A stretch of 24,654 nucleotides of DNA, from positions 1 to 24,654 of the IMG/VR virus record IMGVR_UViG_3300042302_000282; one strand, given 5' to 3'. This DNA comes from a virus. This document shows, piece by piece, positions 14,403 through 22,682 of the stretch. Both the position numbers and the translations under genes were made by a program. The first letter of the stretch is position 1; every line of letters starts with the position of its first letter. The notes below the pieces were generated by a model that was given only the letters and a program-made list of their open reading frames with translations, was not told where the DNA came from and searched no databases.

Positions 14403-14953
14403 TGTGCAATCTCCATAAGCATAATAGAAGAGGTCCCCAGCTCAAATCCTGATGCTTGGTTAGCCCAGCCCACCACTCTATTTGTAAAAATAGTTCCAGC
14501 AGCACTAGCCGCAAATGTAATTCTGTACGTTAATGCTGAAGTAGAGTTTGGAGAATCAGAAATAAAAAGGCTCATGGTTTCTGGTGTACTGTTTCCGTCT
14601 GACAAAAAGTAGCTAAGTGCCGCCGAGGTTATTCCGCTGCTAACAGTTGCGCCGGGGTCGGGCTGTCTTCCAATTTGGGTTCCGTTCCTGCTAACACCAA
14701 AAATTGAATTCCAAGTCAGGTCCGACACGCTAAATTCCCCAAACCATCTTGCCTGAATAATTATTTTACTAGTATTGCTTTTGGGTGTGATGGTGGCTTC
14801 TAGTCCTGAAATATTTAAAAGTGTGTTAACAACAACGCCTTGTGAAGTTCTTGTTACGTAGTCAACGTTTACTACTTGAATAACGTGACCCTTAGCGTAG
14901 GTTGGACCACTACCACTAACGTCAGTTAGGCTGTTCACTCTTAGCTCACTCAT
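14399..14953 (-). CDS. Fibre-tip paralog 2 of 3
   Basis: This 184-residue paralog has GHVIQVVNVDYVTRTS, LEATITPKSNTSKIIIQARW, GVSRNGTQIG, LFISDSPNSTSALTYRI, NRVVGWANQ and the end SIMLMEIAQ, aligning with its two neighbours over the full length. The N-terminal MSELRVNSLTDVSGSGPTYA is like the SELSVGEL start of paralog 1 and is probably the attachment peptide. The start overlaps the upstream stop as ATGA, with GGAGG seven bases before it. The three copies differ enough in their loops to suggest different binding targets. I infer a receptor-binding or decoration role; no structure-based proof is available. Confidence 0.75.
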   Translation of the reverse strand: MSELRVNSLTDVSGSGPTYAKGHVIQVVNVDYVTRTSQGVVVNTLLNISGLEATITPKSNTSKIIIQARWFGEFSVSDLTWNSIFGVSRNGTQIGRQPDPGATVSSGITSAALSYFLSDGNSTPETMSLFISDSPNSTSALTYRITFAASAAGTIFTNRVVGWANQASGFELGTSSIMLMEIAQ

Positions 14954-15510
14954 TGTGCAACCTCCGTTACTTTTATGTAGCTAGAGCCAAGCATGTCTAA
15001 GGTACCCCGGTTGTTTAAGTAAAAAGCCTCCGAGCCACCACTGTAACCAGAGTTGGCTCTAAAGTCGTATGTTAGAGCACCAGTTGTACCGGGAAAGTCA
15101 CGATACAAAACTGAAAAAGGAAAAACTTGGTTGCTTCTAGCGGCTTCTTGTGCTGATATGTAATGCGTCCAAAGTGCTGTTGTTCCACCAGTTTGAGTGT
15201 TTCCACCATGGCTAGGAATTAAGTCAGTACCATTTTTAAAAATATGAACACTACTTACATAAGACCAACTGGCGGAGATAACACCTTCAATTAAAACTGC
15301 ACTACTAGCAAACCTTGGGGTAATCACTACAGAGAGTCCAGAAAGTGGTTGTGGGGCTGTCGAGTTAATGGTCTGATTCACAAATCCACTTGTTGCGTAT
15401 TGAACCTGCACTACGCTACCGGGAGCATAAAGTTTATGTCCAGAAGGCACAGTAATCGTATTGTTGTTGACCGCTAGTCCTTTTAGTTCACCAACGCTAA
15501 GCTCGCTCAT
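14950..15510 (-). CDS. Fibre-tip paralog 1 of 3
   Basis: This 186-residue first paralog runs MSELSVGELKGLAVNNNTIT, then GSVVQVQYATSGFVNQ, LSGLSVVITPRFASSAVLIE, VHIFKNGTDLIP, VLYRDFPGTTGALTYDFRA and the end YIKVTEVAQ. I start it at ATG 15510, which overlaps the upstream TGA as ATGA and has GGAG seven bases upstream; an in-frame ATG four codons earlier (15522) lacks that support. Bases 15181-15300 are about 37% GC by hand count, well below the replication genes, so the block may be of different origin. A role in receptor binding is inferred from the position in the fibre cluster. Confidence 0.75.
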   Translation of the reverse strand: MSELSVGELKGLAVNNNTITVPSGHKLYAPGSVVQVQYATSGFVNQTINSTAPQPLSGLSVVITPRFASSAVLIEGVISASWSYVSSVHIFKNGTDLIPSHGGNTQTGGTTALWTHYISAQEAARSNQVFPFSVLYRDFPGTTGALTYDFRANSGYSGGSEAFYLNNRGTLDMLGSSYIKVTEVAQ

Positions 15511-16022
15511 ACTATGCTCCAAGAAGACCCAGTTGGAATAGTGACCGTAACGCCAGCGGCAATAGTTATGGGACCAGCACTCATTCCGTTGTACCCCGCT
15601 GGGATAGTGTAGTTTGCCGAGATGGTCTGTGCGTTCATCTTAATAACGTCCGTATCTTTACTAGGTACCCAGTTAGCTGTAGTGGCATCAAAAACTAAAG
15701 CATTTCCAGTAGCAACTCCAATTACATTTACATCTGAAATGTCATCTAGGCTGTCAATTGGTGTACTAGGTGAATCTTGAACAGCTGATGCAAGAATCTC
15801 AACCCATTGGCTAGATGTACCATCATTGTAGTATACAAAAGTAAATCCCGTGTCGGAGTCATACCACAAATCTCCCGGAAGAGGAGTTGACGGGGCACTG
15901 GCTGACGTTGACATGCTTGCAATCATGGAAGAGTCAATTACCCAAACGCCCTTAGTAGAGTTATAGGTATACCCGTTGTACGTTTGCCCGTTGGTTGGGG
16001 ATGAGGGAAAGTCTAATGGCAT
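15507..16022 (-). CDS. Modular fibre linker protein
   Basis: This is a 171-residue protein built of three modules seen elsewhere in the cluster. Residues 4-28 (DFPSSPTNGQTYNGYTYN) match the start of the collar protein. Residues about 45-77 (GDLWYDSDTGFTFVYYNDG) match a segment of the 924-residue spike-fibre. Residues about 90-117 (LDDISDVNVIGVATGNALVF) match its repeated LNDLTDV module. The C-terminus SAGPITIAAGVTVTIPTGSS then WSIV is a fibre end I have seen in aquatic phages. ATG 16022 has AGGA eight bases upstream. It probably bridges the spike-fibre and the tip paralogs that follow at once. There is no enzymatic motif. Confidence 0.72.
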   Translation of the reverse strand: MPLDFPSSPTNGQTYNGYTYNSTKGVWVIDSSMIASMSTSASAPSTPLPGDLWYDSDTGFTFVYYNDGTSSQWVEILASAVQDSPSTPIDSLDDISDVNVIGVATGNALVFDATTANWVPSKDTDVIKMNAQTISANYTIPAGYNGMSAGPITIAAGVTVTIPTGSSWSIV

Positions 16023-16035
16023 AGTTATATCCTAC

Positions 16036-18810
16036 CTAGAGTTCCGCAGACCATGCTAAATACGGAGTATTAGCATTAGCGAATAAAGTTGTTGCGCTGT
16101 TTGCAGACGGGTATGTTGATGTTGCTAAAAACGTCGTAGTATCTACCGTGGCATAGGCAAATGTAGGAATACCTGAAAGAGCAACGCCACTACCACTGCT
16201 TACTATTCCAAAATCTGCTGCTACTCCTGAAGTTTCAATTGCGGTTGGAGCAGTTCGCATTCTGACGGGGAACTGAACATGAAATTGACCTGAAGTCACA
16301 CTTGACGCTTGCCCCATACAAAAACGAGTAGGAACAGCGTAAGGACCCAGTCTAAAGTAATACCGTTGACACGCAGCTAGCTCTGCTTGAATACTTGGGG
16401 CATTGCGGCGGAAGGAAGTAGCAACAGAACCAACTTCCAACTGCACACCAGTTACTTCAAAGTAGTCAGCAGCACCTGCCGTACCAACTGGCGTGTAAGT
16501 AAACACCGTACCTACTTGAGTAGCTGAAGTTGCAATTGTTCCGCTATAACTAAATCTTTGCCATGAAGTAGTCAGTGTAGCTGTTTGAGAAATAGGGGCG
16601 GCTGCACCTGTCGCAAAAACACCAATAGGAGTTGCAGCCCCAAGTGGCTGGTCCGTCCCAGTTCCTGTTTGAACTGATACAGAAAGCGCAGATGATGCAG
16701 AAGAGTAGTTTGCACCAGCACGGGCATAAAACGACAAGGTAACTGGTTTACCCGCCAAAGGAACAGCGTTAATCGTATCTAACGCTTGCGCCGCAGAAAT
16801 AACGCCGGTTGCAGCGTTAGCCGCAGTTCTTTGCACACGCATACAGTACTGAATGTTGGGAAGTAAACTTACGTCGGTTGCAACTTGTCGAGAAACAGTT
16901 AGACCAGCTGCATAAGCAGCCCTATAGGTTTCCCACCTATCCGCGACATAACGAGTAGCCGCTGTTGTTGGCGTACCCGTTGTTCCGCGTTGCCAAATAT
17001 CAAAACTAGAATTGATAATGTAGTTAAGGTTTTGTTGTGTATACCCCTCAAGTGAAGTTAAACGACCATCTTGAGTAGTGTTTACACCTTCAACAGCTGT
17101 TAACCTGCTGTCTTGAGTAGTGTTTAACGACTCGACAGCTGTCAGCCGACCATTTTGGGTAGTGTTTAGCGTCTCAACGTCGGTAGTTCGAGATTCAAGC
17201 GACCCTACTCGACCACGAATGTCTGTTCCGCCAGATAATCCAGAAGATGTTTGAACCCACTGGTTAGAGGTTCCATCATCGTAATAAACAAACAGGTTTC
17301 CCGTGTCGGGGTCAAGCCAGTGGTCTCCAGCTTTTACGCCCACTGTTGGAGCAACTGTGCTGGTGTAAATAGCCCCCGTAATAGTTCCCGGAAAACCTAC
17401 CAAACTGTCAGTCAAGTATGTGGAGGTATCTAATGACCACGTGTTTGCGGCGGTTTTCTTAAGGAGACCGGATGTGCCCGCTAATGCCCCAATAGCCCCA
17501 AGGTCCGCATCATACGCTTGAACCGTTGAGCCTATATCCGAGCTAATAAGCAGAGTTGCGCTCGATGGGATTGTGGTTGAGTTGATGGTCACACCAGCAA
17601 TGTTGCTGATAGTGCTGCCCAAAGCCTGCGCCGTAGCGCCAAAGGTAATGCCGGAGTTTGCCAGCATTGTGTTGGTTACAGTGCCAGTGTCCGACAGTGT
17701 GACTAAGTTTGCTTGAGAACCTGTTTGGTTTTTCCACAAGCTGCTTGCCGAGTCGTATGCCAAAAGATTGTTATCAGCAGGTGTTGAGCTATAGCCCGAC
17801 CCAATAAGGACGTTGTGAAGCTCTTGTAGCTCAAACCCGTTTTGCGGTTTAATAAAAACTTCACCAGAGCCCGAAGACTTTTTGGTGACAACACCTATGT
17901 ATACAAGGTGCGCGGGAGCAATAGGTTTGTTTGTAAGCCCATAAATAAGAGCGCCAGAAACACCCAACCAAACAGGGTCACCCACAGTTGCCGCGTTGGT
18001 ATCAAGTCCTCCGAGAAGACCTTCGGTGATTACATAACCAAATTTATTGTCAGTGGTGTTGAGGTCTTGAGCAATAAGCCCAATTGTCTTTGATGACAAC
18101 GCTTCTGTTGCATTCGATGCTTTGGATACCAAAATGTTGGTTCCATCAGCAGACGAAACATAAACAGCCTGTCCTTTAGTAAGGATTTCGCCAGCGCGGA
18201 CATACTGCTTAACTTGCGAGGTCCAATCGGCGTAGTTGTCTGACCACCCCGCGTCATAATCAGTACTTGTGTTTTTTGTAAGAATCTGACCAGCAGTACC
18301 TCCAGCCGGAAGACCGCTTACTGTTCCGTTTACCCACGCGCTTGTGGCGGCGTCGTATTTGATTGTCTGCCCCGTTGCCGGGGAGGTAATAGTGACGTCT
18401 GTTAAGTCGTTAAGGGTACCGCCACCGCCGGTAGCTGTCCCCGGAATCCAAGAGCTGGTTGAAGACTGATAGACGATGGTCTGCCCGTTAGTAACTCCGG
18501 CGGTGTTGACGTCTGTCAGGTCATTGAGCGCAAGGTTTACGGTATTACCGTTAACGCCAAACGTCCCTGTCCAAACAGGAAAGGACGGGTCGCCGCCTTC
18601 GAACTGTACCCAAACTCCCTGACCAACATTTGGGGGGCTAACACGCACACCGTTGGTGTCCTGAGACCACGCCCAGTCGGTGGTGGCAACACCAAGTATC
18701 TGCGGAATTTGCAAACGGACACGGCTTTTACCGAGAGGGTCTTTGTTGTCTTTTACAACCCCTCGGTAAATGCCGTAAAAACGGCGGTTGCCGTATCCGT
18801 CTACTTGCAT
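16036..18810 (-). CDS. Baseplate spike OB-fold protein fused to a long tail fibre
   Basis: This is a 924-residue protein. Residues 1-85 are a gp5/gpV/VgrG-type OB-fold: FYGIYRGVVKDNKDPLGKSR, VRLQIPQILG, VGQGVWVQFEGGDPSFPVW. In T4 this domain sits on the hub under the tube. Here no lysozyme and no needle helix follow. Instead there are two LNDLTDV modules, a long beta-rich shaft, a GDHWLDPDTGNLFVYYDDG module, a three-fold 14-residue coiled-coil repeat, and a C-terminal region starting YIINSSFDIWQRGT that resembles carbohydrate-binding fibre heads and ends TPYLAWSAEL. ATG 18810 has AGGGG at good spacing. It lies between baseplate J and the fibre genes and may work as spike, fibre or both; the N-terminal assignment is firm. 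Confidence 0.8.
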   Translation of the reverse strand: MQVDGYGNRRFYGIYRGVVKDNKDPLGKSRVRLQIPQILGVATTDWAWSQDTNGVRVSPPNVGQGVWVQFEGGDPSFPVWTGTFGVNGNTVNLALNDLTDVNTAGVTNGQTIVYQSSTSSWIPGTATGGGGTLNDLTDVTITSPATGQTIKYDAATSAWVNGTVSGLPAGGTAGQILTKNTSTDYDAGWSDNYADWTSQVKQYVRAGEILTKGQAVYVSSADGTNILVSKASNATEALSSKTIGLIAQDLNTTDNKFGYVITEGLLGGLDTNAATVGDPVWLGVSGALIYGLTNKPIAPAHLVYIGVVTKKSSGSGEVFIKPQNGFELQELHNVLIGSGYSSTPADNNLLAYDSASSLWKNQTGSQANLVTLSDTGTVTNTMLANSGITFGATAQALGSTISNIAGVTINSTTIPSSATLLISSDIGSTVQAYDADLGAIGALAGTSGLLKKTAANTWSLDTSTYLTDSLVGFPGTITGAIYTSTVAPTVGVKAGDHWLDPDTGNLFVYYDDGTSNQWVQTSSGLSGGTDIRGRVGSLESRTTDVETLNTTQNGRLTAVESLNTTQDSRLTAVEGVNTTQDGRLTSLEGYTQQNLNYIINSSFDIWQRGTTGTPTTAATRYVADRWETYRAAYAAGLTVSRQVATDVSLLPNIQYCMRVQRTAANAATGVISAAQALDTINAVPLAGKPVTLSFYARAGANYSSASSALSVSVQTGTGTDQPLGAATPIGVFATGAAAPISQTATLTTSWQRFSYSGTIATSATQVGTVFTYTPVGTAGAADYFEVTGVQLEVGSVATSFRRNAPSIQAELAACQRYYFRLGPYAVPTRFCMGQASSVTSGQFHVQFPVRMRTAPTAIETSGVAADFGIVSSGSGVALSGIPTFAYATVDTTTFLATSTYPSANSATTLFANANTPYLAWSAEL
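17050..17175 (-). repeat. Three 42-bp tandem repeats encoding a coiled coil
   Basis: Three tandem units encode ETLNTTQNGRLTAV, ESLNTTQDSRLTAV and EGVNTTQDGRLTSL, 14 residues each, that is two heptads. They lie before the C-terminal head of the spike-fibre and probably form a trimeric coiled-coil neck whose length could change by repeat gain or loss. Confidence 0.8.
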
Positions 18811-18818
18811 ACCTGCCC

Positions 18819-20699
18819 CTACGACGTACGTGTAATGGTAAGTCGGTATGTGCTTGAAGTGACCTTGTTTTCAGCGGTAGGTGTAACAACTATTGTTGTT
18901 ACGTTTCCAATGCTCCCCAAAGAAATGGAGCCGCTGGCTACACCGGTTGCAACAGCCGTGCCGTTTACGGTCACTGTGCCGTTAGGGTCGGTAAGCGTTG
19001 GCGTGATAGTCACAGTGCTTGCACCAACCGACAGGGAGTAGTTGAACAGGGCGGAGTTAAACCCGCTTACCCCTGTTCCGCTGACAGACAGGGCGTTCAG
19101 CGCGGAGCTGGTGCCGTAGGCAACAATAGCTGTGCGGGAAGTTCCGGACTCTACGGTATTAAACATGAAGATTTCGCTAGGAGAACCTACCAAAACTTTA
19201 CGGCTGGCACTTTCGCCTTCACGGTATAGTTCCTCTACGCGAACGTTTGTCAACCCCGAGGTGTACCACAAGATGGTTTCTATATCCTCAGGATGAATTA
19301 CTTCTTCAAACACACGTCCGGAGTACGCCCAGTAAAACTCCATGGAAGCTCTAAGGTCAGCTTCTACTCGAGCCGCCACAGCTCCCGGGGCAAGGGAGTA
19401 TCTAATCTTCACATTTACGGGAACGTAATTTGGTGGGGCAACCGTAACGGTTACACCAATTTGTGTTTTTTGAGAAAGTGAGGCTTCTACAAGAGGTCTA
19501 AAAGCATTCCAATAGGTGCTGTTTAGAGTTGCATTTGTGTCATCAAACAAAGGGAAGGGGTCTGTCGAGGTGTCTTCAAGTAGCGGTGCCGCGTATACCG
19601 TTACTGAACTCCAGATATCCGCTACAGCATTTGCTTTTCCCACCCCCGTAGATAAGACGGCAAGGTTGCTGTAGTCGCGTAAGGTAACAGCGCGGTTGAG
19701 GGCGCTAAAAGCCCTAGGTGCTGACGCCCTAATGGAGTCAATGCTTTCAGGCTCAGACCCGCCAACGCCTTCCGTTGTTGTTATGGCACTGATATCGGCA
19801 ACCACCGCATTAACTACTGAAGTCAGTGTTCCATTAGGAAGTTTGTAAATAGACAAGGGGGTGGCGCTGGGGATGTTTCCAATAATGCCTCCGCCTACAA
19901 CGTACTTTGCGCGAACTTCAAAGTGCAAGGGAGGAATAGCTCCAGAGACGCCGTCACCAAAAATAACTGAAACGTAGTTATCCTCATCGGAGCGTGTTGT
20001 AAACACAGCGTCATACGGTCCATAATCCGTCAAATGTTGCACATACGTCCACGGCTCATAGGTGTTTCCACTTTTTACAAAGACCTCAACACTGCTGTCT
20101 ACAACTTGGTTTTCTTTAAGAAGGTAGCTCTGTGTGGGGGTTCCGTTCGAGTATCCCAGTAGCTCTCCATCAGAAGAGTACCCAGAAGCAGTGCGTAAGG
20201 CAACCTGTTCTCCATGGGTAGCGGTCACCGTTGTTGGGGGAGCAACACCTGCTGTTGTTCTGAGCACGGACGCGTCGGTGGCTGTTGTAAATATAACTTG
20301 GTATACGGAATCGCCCACGGATACCGAACCACGAACTTGAGTTCCTGCGGGTACTACTAGGTCGGCGGTAGTTGATGCGTTAGTAAACCGAACGCTCAAA
20401 GAAGCCGCCCGGTATCCCGACGGAGAATACCCGTAGCTATTTGCAAGCGCAAGAATGCTTGACCTTTGTGTAGCGGTTAGTAGAAAGTTCTCATTAGCAA
20501 CCCGGTCCGCGTAGTAATTGACCACATCACCCATGTACGAAAATGCCTCGATAAGGGCAACGCCAAAATCGTTGACGTCATTTCCGTACCACTCGGGAAC
20601 CCGGTTTTGGACACGGGCAATCAAAGCTTCACGTAAAGAGTAAAAGTCTCTACTCGTATAATCAACTGAAAACGGAGTTGCGTTTACCGGCGTTGTCAT
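18819..20699 (-). CDS. Baseplate J-like (gp6-type) wedge protein with C-terminal beta-sandwich
   Basis: This 626-residue baseplate wedge protein has an N-terminus VDYTSRDFYSLREALIARVQ, then WYGNDVNDFGVALIEAFSYM and YYADRVANENFLLTATQRSS, the classic baseplate J pattern. The core has GDGVSGAIPP and TTTEGVGGSEPESIDSIR, then RAVTLRDYSNLA. Residues about 525-626 add a domain not usual in gp6/J: LNALSVSGTGVSGF, YSLSVGASTVTITPTLTD, TVTVNGTAVATG, YRLTITRTS, which fits the cadherin-like beta-sandwich family (PF12733). The start overlaps the gp25-like stop as ATGA. It should form the ring around the hub that triggers sheath contraction; the added domain may hold fibres. Confidence 0.88.
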   Translation of the reverse strand: MTTPVNATPFSVDYTSRDFYSLREALIARVQNRVPEWYGNDVNDFGVALIEAFSYMGDVVNYYADRVANENFLLTATQRSSILALANSYGYSPSGYRAASLSVRFTNASTTADLVVPAGTQVRGSVSVGDSVYQVIFTTATDASVLRTTAGVAPPTTVTATHGEQVALRTASGYSSDGELLGYSNGTPTQSYLLKENQVVDSSVEVFVKSGNTYEPWTYVQHLTDYGPYDAVFTTRSDEDNYVSVIFGDGVSGAIPPLHFEVRAKYVVGGGIIGNIPSATPLSIYKLPNGTLTSVVNAVVADISAITTTEGVGGSEPESIDSIRASAPRAFSALNRAVTLRDYSNLAVLSTGVGKANAVADIWSSVTVYAAPLLEDTSTDPFPLFDDTNATLNSTYWNAFRPLVEASLSQKTQIGVTVTVAPPNYVPVNVKIRYSLAPGAVAARVEADLRASMEFYWAYSGRVFEEVIHPEDIETILWYTSGLTNVRVEELYREGESASRKVLVGSPSEIFMFNTVESGTSRTAIVAYGTSSALNALSVSGTGVSGFNSALFNYSLSVGASTVTITPTLTDPNGTVTVNGTAVATGVASGSISLGSIGNVTTIVVTPTAENKVTSSTYRLTITRTS

Positions 20700-21112
20700 A
20701 GGTTAACCTCTTGAATAATGTCGTTTTTGTTGATGTAAGCCAGACCAACCTTGGTTTGCGTTGATTGCTGGTTTGGAAGTTGATACTGAATGTCTACGTC
20801 CAAAATGTTTGCCTCTTCTTTAAATTCTACCCGTACAGTGTCTAGTGTGAGGGTGGGAAACTCAGCGGTAAATACGCGGATAATTTCTTCCTCAATTGCC
20901 GTTGCCATTTCATTGATAGTGTCCATATAGGCGGCAGAAATTCCAGTTCCATAGGTGCTCCTGAAAAGCCGCTGCCCCCTGATAGTTCCCACGGCACCTT
21001 TTACGCGGTCCGACCAAATAAGCTCTTGGCTAGTGGTTTTTGCCACATTTCCTTGACCGTCAATTCTAAAGGGAAAAGAAATAGCAGCCTCGGATACTTT
21101 TGCAGAAAACAT
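20696..21112 (-). CDS. gp25-like baseplate wedge protein
   Basis: This is a 138-residue protein of the gp25/W family that links wedges to the sheath. It shows FSAKVSEAAISFPFRIDGQG, then LIWSDRVKGAVGTIRGQRLF and RSTYGTGISA, which match the conserved 'I..v..T..GeR..r..fG' core. The C-terminus is a beta-rich domain with LDVDIQYQL, the usual family end. The length is normal. The start overlaps the hub stop as TAATG and the stop overlaps the baseplate J start as ATGA, so all three are co-translated. The hub - gp25 - J order is the standard order in contractile tails and strengthens each call. Confidence 0.88.
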   Translation of the reverse strand: MFSAKVSEAAISFPFRIDGQGNVAKTTSQELIWSDRVKGAVGTIRGQRLFRSTYGTGISAAYMDTINEMATAIEEEIIRVFTAEFPTLTLDTVRVEFKEEANILDVDIQYQLPNQQSTQTKVGLAYINKNDIIQEVNL

Positions 21113-22407
21113 TATTTACCTTTCGATGACCATCGTGCTGGGGTTTTCGCAAACCCTTGATTTCCCAAAAAAACTTCTTGTGAAAACCGGTTTAGTCGGG
21201 TGGGCTTTTTCCCTGTAACCCGACCGCCCCGCTCGGAACGGCTCAACGCCTCTTGTAGGTTGACGGTGCTCATCCCGCCATTCTTAGACGACCTAAGGTT
21301 AGTATCTACGTTTTTACCAAGACCGTCTGTGACAACGGTCATAGTTACTTCGTACTGACCAATTTTTTGCCAGAGATGTGTTGCTTCCCGGACTATCCAA
21401 TACCCGTCCGTAAGAGTCCCCGTGCCCGCTACGAGGATTGGGGCATACGGCTTTACTCTCGGGTCCCCCTGACCAACAATTCGTGCCGGGATGTTAAACC
21501 TTGCCATCTTAGCGGTGCCGCGAGCCGCGCTCTCGTTGTGTTGGAGGCTGTTGGAAACTTGGTCTGCTCGGAACTCTTTAAATAAAACGTCCCCAACTTT
21601 TGTGCGTAAATCATCTTTTAATTCTCCCGGCGACTGTTCCGAGGTAAAGGGGAGCATAGTAATGGGGTCTACTCCTCCTGAGTTCTTATTAGTGCGGGTG
21701 TTTTCCGTAGACTCAATGTAGTCACCTTTAAGTACCTTAAAAGAGTCCAATGTACGGTCGTTAAACTCTGTTCCAGTCAAAGAGACGGGGTTTCCAGTAG
21801 AAAACTTAGGAATAGAAGTTATTTGTTGATTGATAATAGAATCGATTTCTCGAAAGTACATGTTTGTTCCGTCAATAACGAGACTAAAGCCAATGCGCTT
21901 AGCCTGCTCTTGCAACCATTCCCAGTAAGAGTGTCCTGCCATTACTAGTTGAGGAAACCGTCGGGAATCCGGGTCCCCAATAAAGTTAAATCCAAATTCT
22001 CCGGCAACGACTCGAGCAGCCTCGGGAACGGTCATGTTTTCAAAAACTCGAGTTGCACGCTCTTTCAGGGGGTACGATGCGCCCACACACTGTACCTCCA
22101 TTTCTTGCACGCGCTGTTTTCCGGCGTTACGAGAAACGTGAGATACGTAGCCAAACCACTCCGCAGATGCGCCGTCCTGCTTCCACTCAAACTTAACGGG
22201 GACACCCGTGGCTAAGTTATTGAACCACAAAAACCCTGTTGTTGAAAACGTCAAAATTAAGATGTCGTGATGGTACTGCTTTTGAATAAGCTTTACCGAA
22301 CGTGGAACCACATTTAACGAAGGCACTGTGGGGAACGAAACTCGAGAATAGTTTTTCCAACGCCTTTTAGCGCTGGAATCCCGATGCCCATCCAGACTAC
22401 TGACCAC
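21112..22407 (-). CDS. gp27/late-control-D-like baseplate hub protein
   Basis: This 431-residue protein is likely the trimeric baseplate hub that caps the tail tube. Visible features are WFGYVSHVSRN near residue 85, YPLKERATRVFENMTVPEAA with VVAGEFGFNF (a domain common to XkdQ/gpD-type hubs), SYWEWLQEQAKRIGFSLVID, then MYFREI and the later LVAGTGTLTDGYWIVREATH. These match the order seen in hub proteins of the late-control-D family. The basic C-terminal 60 residues look disordered. The start is GTG 22407, which overlaps the upstream stop by 11 bases and has GAGGT seven bases before it. It should receive the OB-fold of the spike protein encoded three genes on. No peptidase motif is seen. Confidence 0.82.
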   Translation of the reverse strand: MVSSLDGHRDSSAKRRWKNYSRVSFPTVPSLNVVPRSVKLIQKQYHHDILILTFSTTGFLWFNNLATGVPVKFEWKQDGASAEWFGYVSHVSRNAGKQRVQEMEVQCVGASYPLKERATRVFENMTVPEAARVVAGEFGFNFIGDPDSRRFPQLVMAGHSYWEWLQEQAKRIGFSLVIDGTNMYFREIDSIINQQITSIPKFSTGNPVSLTGTEFNDRTLDSFKVLKGDYIESTENTRTNKNSGGVDPITMLPFTSEQSPGELKDDLRTKVGDVLFKEFRADQVSNSLQHNESAARGTAKMARFNIPARIVGQGDPRVKPYAPILVAGTGTLTDGYWIVREATHLWQKIGQYEVTMTVVTDGLGKNVDTNLRSSKNGGMSTVNLQEALSRSERGGRVTGKKPTRLNRFSQEVFLGNQGFAKTPARWSSKGK

Positions 22408-22675
22408 CGGGCAACCTCACAATTGTTCCTACTGGGATGTCCATGGGGTTAAGTATTTCCGGATTAAAATCCATAATGTGCCACCACCGACTTGCGTCCC
22501 CATAAAAAGTTGCAGAGACAAGGTCGATGCGGTCTTGCTCTCGCCAAACGTACAAGGTATACCGAGAACTTTCTTCTGGAAAATTACGAAGAATAGTTAA
22601 GTGGTATGAAGAGTCTTTATTGGCGTATTTTGACGAGACGTTGCCGTCTGCATATCGGCTATCCGTGTAAATCAT
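22397..22675 (-). CDS. Small gp53/LysM-like baseplate protein
   Basis: This 92-residue protein has a C-terminal core SRYTLYVWREQDRIDLVSAT, then FYGDASRWWHIMDFNPEI and NPMDIPVGTIVRLP. This is the pattern of T4 gp53 wedge proteins and LysM-like tail proteins (gpX), where the WW-x-I-x-D-x-N-P motif is typical. I start at ATG 22675, eight bases after the upstream stop; the open frame continues to 22792, but that would overlap the preceding gene by 110 bases and add a hydrophobic, unrelated segment. The ribosome-binding site is weak, so re-initiation after the upstream stop is likely. It would act in the baseplate at the tube-hub junction. Confidence 0.78.
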   Translation of the reverse strand: MIYTDSRYADGNVSSKYANKDSSYHLTILRNFPEESSRYTLYVWREQDRIDLVSATFYGDASRWWHIMDFNPEILNPMDIPVGTIVRLPGGQ

Positions 22676-22682
22676 TCGGGCA

